This document shows positions 17,014 through 24,525 of a stretch of 64,000 nucleotides of DNA, piece after piece. The DNA lies in assembly GCA_029777945.1 (NCBI GenBank), contig JAKORG010000083.1:1-64000 (forward strand). Direction: 5' to 3'. The notes under the pieces were generated by a model. The model worked only from the letters and a program-made list of their open reading frames with translations. It had not been told where the DNA came from and did not search any database. The translations under genes were made by a program, and so were the position numbers. Within the stretch, counting starts at the first letter, position 1, and each line of letters begins with the position of its first letter. This DNA is from Deltaproteobacteria bacterium (lineage in GTDB: Bacteria; Desulfobacterota; Syntrophorhabdia; Syntrophorhabdales; Syntrophorhabdaceae).

Positions 17014-18040
17014 AACATACGTATTCGATGATGTAAAAAGAGGTATTGAAGTCTTAAAGAAAGAATACGGACCAGATACAGTTATTCTGGATATAAAAGA
17101 AAATATAAAAGGTATAGGCAATGATAAACTGTGCGAAATATCAATTGCTATCGAGGATTTAGAAAAAAACAACAATGATTTAAATAATTCGGTTAAGAAA
17201 AGAGAAAATACCTGGTCCAATCTTATGGGAACTACCATAGAAAAGATTGGCCAGCTCGAATCAGAACTAATAAAAGATAGATTGAAGATGTTTCCTCTGC
17301 CGTTGAGGTCTTTTTATGAAAAAATGTTAAAAAACGGGTTTCATGCCTCGATGGCAATGAATATTATATCAGAGATATTTCAAGAGATTGGTGAACTTTC
17401 AGAACAGACCTCCAAAGTAAGTTATTTTATTAAAGAAAAACTGTGTCAAAAGATAAAGGTAAGTAATATTAGCGATATTGATTCCCATATTGTAATTTTG
17501 GGGCCACCAGGGGCAGGAAAAACTCAGACAGCAAAAAAACTCGGGGTTATGCTTTCTGCATTAGGTAAGCCTGTGTCTGTTATCTTATATAAATTTAGGG
17601 AAGAAAGTGTATCAGAAAATGAAAAGAAAGTAATCAATGTTATATCTGTGGATAAAAAAGAGAGTCTGTATCATATTGTGGAGAAAGACGATACAAAAAA
17701 GATTATTGATGTCCCTGGAAAGGTTGAGATTCAAAAAGAGATAGTAGATAGATTAAAGGATGCAAAGAGCATTGCAGTGTTTTCTGCAGGCTCGAGGGAT
17801 GAAAAGATAAAACGATATCTTGATATCTACGATTCTGAAAATATGATGGGACTCATATTTACAAGATTAGACGAAGAGGAGACCTTGGGCCATTTATTGA
17901 GTAACATAATTTTTTTCAACCAGAAGGTCTGTTGTTTTACAACAGGCCGTGGGCTATCGGATATTGTGATGCCTGGCAAGGATTTATTTTACAAAATACT
18001 TTTAGAGGGTAACAGATGGATACAAGAAGAGAAAAGATAA
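17003..18040 (+). CDS. flhF: FlhF, SRP-type GTPase for flagellar placement (divergent)
   Basis: This 345-residue protein has a FlhF-like N-terminus (MRIKTYVFDDVKRGIEVLKK), a helical N domain and a C-terminal NG GTPase domain. The P-loop is GPPGAGKT (residues 167-174). The later motifs are weaker than in typical FlhF: the G3 region reads DVPG and the G4 region TRLDEEE instead of TKLDE. FlhF normally selects the pole or site of the flagellum. It overlaps flhA and flhG, and co-translation of flhA-flhF-flhG is usual in polar flagellates. Confidence 0.88.
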   Translation: MRIKTYVFDDVKRGIEVLKKEYGPDTVILDIKENIKGIGNDKLCEISIAIEDLEKNNNDLNNSVKKRENTWSNLMGTTIEKIGQLESELIKDRLKMFPLPLRSFYEKMLKNGFHASMAMNIISEIFQEIGELSEQTSKVSYFIKEKLCQKIKVSNISDIDSHIVILGPPGAGKTQTAKKLGVMLSALGKPVSVILYKFREESVSENEKKVINVISVDKKESLYHIVEKDDTKKIIDVPGKVEIQKEIVDRLKDAKSIAVFSAGSRDEKIKRYLDIYDSENMMGLIFTRLDEEETLGHLLSNIIFFNQKVCCFTTGRGLSDIVMPGKDLFYKILLEGNRWIQEEKR

Positions 18041-18759
18041 TAGCTATTACAAGCGGTAAAGGCGGTGTAGGTAAATCTTCCATAGTTACAAATCTGGCCT
18101 ATATATTGGCGGCCAAAAACAAGAAGACCTGTATCGTCGATGCCGATTTATCCCTTGGCAATATTGACATTTTTTTTGGAATGATACCTAAATTCAATAT
18201 AAAGGATTTAATAGAAGGAAAAAAGAGCATAAGCGAGATTATGGTGGAAGGTCCAAATAATATAAAGATTATCCCTGCTACTTCAGGGATAGTTGAACTT
18301 TCGAATCTTACAGAGGAGCAGAGGAATATCTTAATGTTTTCCCTCCAAGAACTCGATGGATATGATTTTCTCCTTGTTGATACCCCTGCCGGTATATCTT
18401 CAAATGTGGTATACTTCAATTCTATTAGTAACGATATATTTATAGTTGTGACACCGGACCCGGCAAGTATCGCAGATTCTTATGCTGTGATAAAGGTATT
18501 GTGTAATAAAACAGGTAGAAAAGATTTTAATATTATTGTGAATATGGTAAAGGATGAGCAGGAGGCATTGAGTGTGTATAAAAAGATTTTGAGTGTATCC
18601 GACCAATTTTTAGATGTTTATCTCGATTTTCTCGGTTTTATTCCCCTTGATGCGAACATAAGACAGGCAACGAAAAAGCAAAAGCTGTGGGTAGAACATT
18701 TTCCAGAGACCCATGCAACAAAGGCCCTTATTAAGATATGCAACAAACTTGTTTCGTAG
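18016..18759 (+). CDS. flhG: FlhG (FleN/YlxH), MinD-like ATPase controlling flagellar number
   Basis: This 247-residue ParA/MinD-family ATPase has the deviant Walker A SGKGGVGKSS (about residues 13-22), followed by IVDADLSLGNIDIFFG and LLVDTPAGIS (Walker B region). FlhG stimulates FlhF and restrains flagellar number, in several species through the flagellar master regulator. It starts within the flhF end. Confidence 0.94.
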   Translation: MDTRREKIIAITSGKGGVGKSSIVTNLAYILAAKNKKTCIVDADLSLGNIDIFFGMIPKFNIKDLIEGKKSISEIMVEGPNNIKIIPATSGIVELSNLTEEQRNILMFSLQELDGYDFLLVDTPAGISSNVVYFNSISNDIFIVVTPDPASIADSYAVIKVLCNKTGRKDFNIIVNMVKDEQEALSVYKKILSVSDQFLDVYLDFLGFIPLDANIRQATKKQKLWVEHFPETHATKALIKICNKLVS

Positions 18760-18764
18760 ATAGA

Positions 18765-19505
18765 ATGGCAAAACGTTCAGGATATTTAAAAAAAGAACAA
18801 TCTGAAAAAGAAAGGATTGTAGAAGAATACCTTCCTATTATTAAAAATCTTGCATTTAAGATGTCAAAGGGGTTCGACGATGAAATGACAACAGAAGACC
18901 TCATTTCTGCTGGAGTTATGGGGTTACTTGAGGCAATAGAAAAATACGATCCCACAAAGGGTGCGCAACTAAAAACATTCGCATATTTAAGAATAAGGGG
19001 GGCAATGATCGATGAATTAAGGGCAAGGGACTGGTTTTCAAGAAGTGTAAGGAATAAGGCAAAAAAGATAGAAGAAACGATAGCTACCCTTGAGAGTAGA
19101 CTGGGAAGATTTCCATCTGAAGAGGAAATTGCCTATGAGCTGGATATGGATTTTGAAAAATATTTAGAGTTTATTAAGGATTATAAAAACCTTTCTGTCT
19201 TTAGTATAGATGAGTTATACGAGACCTTAGGCGAGGATAAGGAAAGACTTATTAGATATGTCATTGAAGAAAGTGAAAGTCCTGCAGAGTTAGCAGAGTT
19301 CCGTGAATTGGAAGGCCTTCTTGCAAAGGCCATAGAAAAGCTACCTGAAAAGCAGAAACTTGTGTTGAGCCTTTATTACTATGAAGACCTTAATATGAAG
19401 GAAATTGCTTTAGCACTGGAGATAACCGAGACAAGGGTCTGTCAGATTCACTCCCAGGCCATTCTAAACCTCAAGGCAATCTTAAAAAAATATAATTTTC
19501 GTTAA
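18765..19505 (+). CDS. fliA: FliA, flagellar sigma-28 factor
   Basis: This sigma-70-family factor of about 246 residues has region 2 (DLISAGVMGLLEAIEKYDPT, then FKTFAYLRIRGAMIDELRAR-like) and region 4 (LPEKQKLVLSLYYYEDLNMK, EIALALEITETRVCQIHSQA). It transcribes late flagellar genes from TAAAGTTT-N11-TCCGATAA promoters. Three such promoters occur in this window, and its anti-sigma factor gene flgM is at 31955. ATG 18765 is preferred; ATG 18738 overlaps flhG. Confidence 0.96.
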   Translation: MAKRSGYLKKEQSEKERIVEEYLPIIKNLAFKMSKGFDDEMTTEDLISAGVMGLLEAIEKYDPTKGAQLKTFAYLRIRGAMIDELRARDWFSRSVRNKAKKIEETIATLESRLGRFPSEEEIAYELDMDFEKYLEFIKDYKNLSVFSIDELYETLGEDKERLIRYVIEESESPAELAEFRELEGLLAKAIEKLPEKQKLVLSLYYYEDLNMKEIALALEITETRVCQIHSQAILNLKAILKKYNFR

Positions 19506-19529
19506 AGTTTTTGCCTTTAGTTACGATAA
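19503..19529 (+). promoter_or_regulatory. Sigma-28 promoter of the chemotaxis operon
   Basis: TAAAGTTT-N11-TACGATAA matches the FliA consensus with one mismatch in the -10. It sits immediately after the fliA stop and about 25 bases before the first chemotaxis-block gene, so FliA activates the block next to its own gene. Confidence 0.75.
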
Positions 19530-19553
19530 TATTATAAATAAAATTAGAGAATT

Positions 19554-20450
19554 ATGGTGAACGAGAAAATAATCGTTGAAAGATTAAAAAATATCGACCT
19601 TTTGCCCACCTTTCCCCACATTGTTCACGATGTTTTAAGGGTAATAGAGGACCCCATGAGTTCTGCCTCTGATATTGCAAAACATATGGACGCATCTATG
19701 GTGGGAGAGGTATTACATTTGGCAAATAGCGCCTTTTATAATAGAAGTGGCATAAGGAAGATAACGTCCATCGAGCAGGCAATAGCAATAATCGGTTATG
19801 AACATCTTGCCCATATTATTTTCCAGATGCCCTTTCTTGTCCTTACAAAAAAAGAAGATAGGTTTATGGATGTGAGCGGTTTTATTACCCATTCTTCATT
19901 GTGTGGTATGTTTTCTAAAAACATAAGTCTTACTACACTATTGGGAAATCCCAATGATACTTTTATAGCTGGTTTAATCCATGATGTGGGAACGATTATT
20001 ATATACAAATATTTTTATGAAGAGTGGAAAGAGATTTACTTTCTTGTCCATGAAAGAAATAAATTGAGGTTAGAGGCAGAAAGAGATGTGCTGTCCGTTG
20101 ACCACGGTGTTATAGCAGCAATGTTACTTGATTTATGGGATATCCCTAAATCGATCTCCAACCCCATCCGTTTTCATCATAATCCAGAAGAGGCAAAGGA
20201 AGATGTGGAAAATGTGGCTGCCGTTTATATTGGCAATATTTTGGCTAAACAAATAAATTTTAATTTGATTCAGGACGGTTTAGCTAATTTTATGACATCA
20301 AATATGAATATTGTTAAAGAGATAGAGAGATTTAGACATCCTCTCTCTTCAAATGAAGAAGTGGAGCTATTTAAAAGGGTGTTCGATGCCTTAAAAGAAT
20401 TTAAAAGAATATTTAGGGGACCTGAAGATGACAGAGAATACGACGAATAA
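19554..20450 (+). CDS. HDOD-domain protein at the head of the chemotaxis operon
   Basis: This 298-residue HDOD protein has LPTFPHIVHDVLRVIEDPMS, then IAKHMDASMVGEVLHLANSA and GIRKITSIEQAIAIIGYEHL, followed by FIAGLIHDVGTIIIYKYFYE and VLSVDHGVIAAMLLDLWDIP. HDOD domains resemble HD phosphohydrolases but usually lack the full metal site, and they act in signalling scaffolds. It is expressed from a sigma-28 promoter and overlaps cheB by 23 bases, suggesting a role in the chemotaxis or motility output. The exact function is unknown. Confidence 0.85.
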   Translation: MVNEKIIVERLKNIDLLPTFPHIVHDVLRVIEDPMSSASDIAKHMDASMVGEVLHLANSAFYNRSGIRKITSIEQAIAIIGYEHLAHIIFQMPFLVLTKKEDRFMDVSGFITHSSLCGMFSKNISLTTLLGNPNDTFIAGLIHDVGTIIIYKYFYEEWKEIYFLVHERNKLRLEAERDVLSVDHGVIAAMLLDLWDIPKSISNPIRFHHNPEEAKEDVENVAAVYIGNILAKQINFNLIQDGLANFMTSNMNIVKEIERFRHPLSSNEEVELFKRVFDALKEFKRIFRGPEDDREYDE

Positions 20451-21480
20451 GATTAAAGCCCTTGTTGTAGACGATTCAGCATTTATGAGGGGTGTTATTA
20501 CAAAGATGTTAGAAAGCAATGGAGAGATAGAGGTTATAGGGACTGCAAAAAACGGCCTTGAGGCCATTGAAAAGGTAGAATCATTAAAGCCTGACGTAAT
20601 GACCCTTGATATAGAAATGCCCATTATGAACGGGTTAGAGGCACTAAAACATATAATGGAAAAAAATCCATTACCTGTAATTATGTTCAGCGCCCTTACC
20701 CAGGAGGGTGCAGAGATAACCCTTGAGGCATTAAGTATAGGTGCAGCAGATTTCATAGCAAAGGACTTTTCCAATTTTTCTGTGAATATAATCAATAAAG
20801 AGAACGAGCTCGTTCAAAAGATAAAAACCGTTGCAAAAAAAAAGAGGCTCTATTCAATAAGAAAATTTTTTACTTCAAAACAGGACCTTTCAATAAACAA
20901 ACCCATTAAGGCAAGACAACACAACATCCTTGCCGTGGGTGCTTCTACAGGTGGACCCCCTGCCATTGAACACATCTTATCCAGTCTTCCTGGGGATTTT
21001 CCCGTCCCAGTTATTATTGCACAGCATATGCCGAGGCTATTTACTAAATCCTTTGCCCAAAGACTTAATAATGCTGCTAAAATCGAGGTAAAAGAGGCAG
21101 AAAACGGTGAAAGGCTTAAACCAGGGGTGGCATTTATTGCCCCAGGGGATACACATATGTCAATTAAGAGAAAAGGTGCTGATGTCTTTGTGGAATTTAT
21201 AAATGAAGCAAGGTATGTATATAGACCATCTGTGGATTTACTTTTCAGTTCCACTGCTAATGTATACGGAGAGGGTTCTTTATGCGTTATACTAACAGGT
21301 ATGGGCAATGATGGGCTTATGGGCACAAAGGATATAAAATCGAAAAAGGGTTATGTAATTGCACAGAACGAGGAGACCTGTGTTGTATTCGGTATGCCAA
21401 GGGCTGTTATAAATGCAAATATGGCAGATACAGTATTACCACTGGATAAAATACCCGAGGAAATTATAAAAATACTATGA
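20428..21480 (+). CDS. cheB: CheB, chemoreceptor methylesterase/deamidase
   Basis: This 350-residue protein has an N-terminal receiver domain (ALVVDDSAFMRG; phospho-acceptor in LDIEMPIMNG) and a C-terminal methylesterase domain. The latter carries catalytic Ser in GASTGGPPAIEHIL, His in IAQHMPRL and Asp in GMGNDGLMG. CheB removes receptor methyl groups when phosphorylated by CheA, giving adaptation. No receptor gene lies in the window, so its receptors are encoded elsewhere. Confidence 0.97.
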   Translation: MTENTTNKIKALVVDDSAFMRGVITKMLESNGEIEVIGTAKNGLEAIEKVESLKPDVMTLDIEMPIMNGLEALKHIMEKNPLPVIMFSALTQEGAEITLEALSIGAADFIAKDFSNFSVNIINKENELVQKIKTVAKKKRLYSIRKFFTSKQDLSINKPIKARQHNILAVGASTGGPPAIEHILSSLPGDFPVPVIIAQHMPRLFTKSFAQRLNNAAKIEVKEAENGERLKPGVAFIAPGDTHMSIKRKGADVFVEFINEARYVYRPSVDLLFSSTANVYGEGSLCVILTGMGNDGLMGTKDIKSKKGYVIAQNEETCVVFGMPRAVINANMADTVLPLDKIPEEIIKIL

Positions 21481-21487
21481 GGTGGCA

Positions 21488-23320
21488 ATGGGCATTAAAA
21501 AGAGATTTTTAAAGCTAAAAAATACTTTAATTCATGGCAACAGCCTTGAAAGAGAAAGGGCTATGGAACAGATCATCGAAGAGCCCTCAAAAGAAATCGT
21601 AGAGATGATAATAGAGCTTTTGTATTTTAAAGAGACGGTTATACGAATGTTTGCTGTGGATATTTTAAAAAAGATAGGCAAATACAATATGGAAGCAGTT
21701 TTGAAACTGCTTAAAGACCCAGATGAAGACATAAGGATATATACATGTGAGATTTTAGGAGGTATGAAAGAAAAGGAAACTGTTCCATACCTTATAGAAA
21801 CACTAAAGGATGAAAGCCCAAATGTTCGTAATCTTGCGTGTGTGGCTTTAGGCGATATCGGTGATGACTCTGCGGTAGATGCCTTATTTTCTGCCTTGAA
21901 AGATGATGAATGGGTGGAGTTTTCTGCCATTCAGGCACTCGGAAAAATAGGTAGCAAAAAAGTGATAGCACCCTTATTCGAGATTTTTGAAAAGGAAAGC
22001 GGAATAGTATCATTAATTGCATGCGAAACTCTTATAGATTTTAAAGAAAAAGACATAATTGACAGGGTTATAGAGACATTAAAGACATGGGATAATAACA
22101 CAAGAAGCGAGTATATAAAAGTTATCCTTGAAAAAGAAGATGAGGATATTTTCTTTGCAATGCAGGAAAAGATGGGGCAGGAATTATTCGAGCATCTTGT
22201 GGAGCTGGTAAGGTCAGAGGATAAAAAATCAACTAAAATATTAAAACTCATATCCTATTTTAAAGAACCTGTGGCAGCAGAGGTAATACTCGATTCCTTC
22301 TCAGGTATAAACCCTGACAGTGACGAATATTATGATGTAATTGCCCTTTTTTCAGAGATGTCTTCTGTGTGGGCTTCAAAGGCCCAGGAGTTTTTTGAAA
22401 AAGACGAAAATTGCATGGTTCCTCTTATTAAGGCATGTGAAGCAAATCAGATAAAAATTGATGAAGAAATCTTATTGAATAAGTTTCTCACATCATCTGT
22501 TGAAGTGAAAAGAGAAATCGTAAAGAGTCTACCTTCTATTATAAAACAGGGAGGCTCCAGAATAATAAAAGAGGCATTAGAAGACCCTGACGGTCACATA
22601 AAGGGTGATGCATTGTTGGCAATTGGTGCATTAGGGTTAGTAGAGTTTAAGGATAAAGTGATTGAACTAACCAAAAATGCATATATGGATGTGAGGCAGA
22701 AGGCCTTAAAGGCCCTTTTTAAACTGGATCCTGTAAGATTTTATGAAATTGTCTCTGACTTTGCTCTAAAGGGAAACTTAGAGGACAAAAAACTGTATTT
22801 TTATATAGCCCCTTTTATCAACAAAGACATGAATTATCCTCTTGTGAGGTTTTTATTAAATGAAGGTGATGCTGCAATAAGAAAAGCGGCAATTAATCTT
22901 ATTGGTCATTTACTCGATGACGAAAGATACTTTGAATTGTTTAAAAACCTCTTAAATGGTGACAATGTTCCCCATGAGGTATTAAAGATCATAAAAGATA
23001 AAAAGATGGATATATTCAAAGATAGGCTTGTTCAGATATTTCTTAATATAGAGAATGAAATGTGGACGAGGTATTACGCACTTCTTGCACTCGGCTCATT
23101 TGGAGATAACAACCTCTTTGAAATCTTTTTAAAGGGTCTTGAAAGCGATAGCAATATTATCAAATTGGGTAGCCTTAAGGCACTTTCCAATTTTAATGAT
23201 AAAAGGGTTTTAGATTATATAAGACCTTATTTAATGAGCGAAAACGAAGATATAAAGATGGCAGCAGAGGGAATCTTAGAAAAGTTTTATTCAATGGGAG
23301 AAGATGAAGGTGGGCTATGA
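21488..23320 (+). CDS. HEAT-repeat protein of the chemotaxis operon
   Basis: This protein of about 610 residues is made of repeated helical pairs. The clearest HEAT/PBS-type units lie near residues 70-160: LKDPDEDIRIYTCEILGGMK, LKDESPNVRNLACVALGDIG and LKDDEWVEFSAIQALGKIG. More degenerate units run to the C-terminus (MSENEDIKMAAEGILEKFYS). There is no signal peptide or membrane segment, so it is probably a cytoplasmic scaffold. It lies between cheB and cheR, overlapping the latter (ATGA), so it is co-translated with the adaptation enzymes. ATG 21488 has a GAGG ribosome site; GTG 21482 is possible. Confidence 0.85.
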   Translation: MGIKKRFLKLKNTLIHGNSLERERAMEQIIEEPSKEIVEMIIELLYFKETVIRMFAVDILKKIGKYNMEAVLKLLKDPDEDIRIYTCEILGGMKEKETVPYLIETLKDESPNVRNLACVALGDIGDDSAVDALFSALKDDEWVEFSAIQALGKIGSKKVIAPLFEIFEKESGIVSLIACETLIDFKEKDIIDRVIETLKTWDNNTRSEYIKVILEKEDEDIFFAMQEKMGQELFEHLVELVRSEDKKSTKILKLISYFKEPVAAEVILDSFSGINPDSDEYYDVIALFSEMSSVWASKAQEFFEKDENCMVPLIKACEANQIKIDEEILLNKFLTSSVEVKREIVKSLPSIIKQGGSRIIKEALEDPDGHIKGDALLAIGALGLVEFKDKVIELTKNAYMDVRQKALKALFKLDPVRFYEIVSDFALKGNLEDKKLYFYIAPFINKDMNYPLVRFLLNEGDAAIRKAAINLIGHLLDDERYFELFKNLLNGDNVPHEVLKIIKDKKMDIFKDRLVQIFLNIENEMWTRYYALLALGSFGDNNLFEIFLKGLESDSNIIKLGSLKALSNFNDKRVLDYIRPYLMSENEDIKMAAEGILEKFYSMGEDEGGL

Positions 23321-24144
23321 CAAGGGAAGAATTCATACCTCTTAGAGATTTTATATATGAAAAAACAGGGATTTTTTTTGCCGAGAATAAGATGTATCTC
23401 CTTGAAAGCAGGCTTTCCAACAGACTAAGCGAGTTAGGTTTTGAAACTTATAATGATTATTACTTTTTTTTAAAATACGGCAATGAAGATGCTAAAAAAG
23501 AGATGATTTATTTACTCGATGTAGTTACTACGAATGAAACGAGTTTTTTCAGAAATCCGCCCCAACTGGATGCATTTAGAATCATCATGGAGAAGAATTA
23601 TTTTAAGAATACTAACGGCCAGGGCATGCCGTTAAAAATCTGGAGCGCTGCCTGTTCAACAGGGGAAGAACCTTATACCCTTGCAATCATACTTTTAGAA
23701 TTAATGGAATTAACAAAAAGAAATATACCTTTTATAATATATGCTACAGATATAAGTTACAGGGTCCTTGAGGCAGCCAAAAAAGGTGTATACGGTCCAT
23801 ACAGCATAAGGGGCATGGACCAGACAATGCTCAACAAATATTTTACAAAAAACGGTGATACCTATATAGTTAAAGATATAGTGAAAAAGAATGTAAAATT
23901 TGACTTTATGAACCTTATTGACAAACAATCTTATGTAAAATATAGGTTTATGGATATAATTTTCTGCAGAAATGTCCTTATCTATTTCGATGATAAGGCA
24001 AAGAAAAGGGTGATTGATTCGATTTATGAGTGTTTAAAGCCTGGGGGGTTTTTAACAATCGGTCATGCTGAATCATTGCACAATATATCTCGTGCATTTA
24101 AGCCGATTATGTTTCCAGGCTCAATTGTTTATCAAAAGGGGTAG
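23317..24144 (+). CDS. cheR: CheR, chemoreceptor methyltransferase
   Basis: This 275-residue protein has the CheR N-terminal helical domain (LRDFIYEKTGIFFAENKMYL), the family segment VTTNETSFFRNPPQLDAF, the SAM-binding motif LKIWSAACSTGEEPYTLAI and IIFCRNVLIYFDD. CheR methylates receptor glutamates opposite to CheB. It overlaps the HEAT-repeat gene by 4 bases. Its TAG stop is in frame with cheY two codons later. Confidence 0.97.
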   Translation: MTREEFIPLRDFIYEKTGIFFAENKMYLLESRLSNRLSELGFETYNDYYFFLKYGNEDAKKEMIYLLDVVTTNETSFFRNPPQLDAFRIIMEKNYFKNTNGQGMPLKIWSAACSTGEEPYTLAIILLELMELTKRNIPFIIYATDISYRVLEAAKKGVYGPYSIRGMDQTMLNKYFTKNGDTYIVKDIVKKNVKFDFMNLIDKQSYVKYRFMDIIFCRNVLIYFDDKAKKRVIDSIYECLKPGGFLTIGHAESLHNISRAFKPIMFPGSIVYQKG

Positions 24145-24147
24145 TTT

Positions 24148-24525
24148 ATGAAAAGGATAATGATAGTTGACGATTCATCAACAATAAGAAAGCTCATCAA
24201 CTATATTTTGAGAAAAAAAGATTATCTTATTACAGAGGCAGAGGATGGATTAGATGCTCTGGAAAAGCTTATAGAAACAAAGGTTGATTTGGTGATAGCA
24301 GATTTGAACATGCCTAATATGGATGGAATCGAACTGGTAAAGAGCCTGAGGAATAATTTTTATCATATTGACACCCCTATTATTATGTTGACAACCACAA
24401 GGGACGAGAATTTGAAAAAAAGTGCCCTTGAGGCAGGGGTAAATCTGTTTTTAAATAAACCCATACAGCCTAATTTATTGCTTTACAAAGTAGAAAGTCT
24501 TTTAGAGGGGGAGAAAAATGAGTAA
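24148..24525 (+). CDS. cheY: CheY-type single-domain response regulator
   Basis: This 125-residue receiver-only protein has the acidic pair D8-D9, phospho-acceptor D52 (VIADLNMPNMDG), the LTTT switch region and the lysine in LFLNKPIQP. Placed between cheR and cheA, it is the likely motor-binding output. FliM in this window has the matching EIDALL docking site. It overlaps cheA by 8 bases. Confidence 0.93.
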   Translation: MKRIMIVDDSSTIRKLINYILRKKDYLITEAEDGLDALEKLIETKVDLVIADLNMPNMDGIELVKSLRNNFYHIDTPIIMLTTTRDENLKKSALEAGVNLFLNKPIQPNLLLYKVESLLEGEKNE

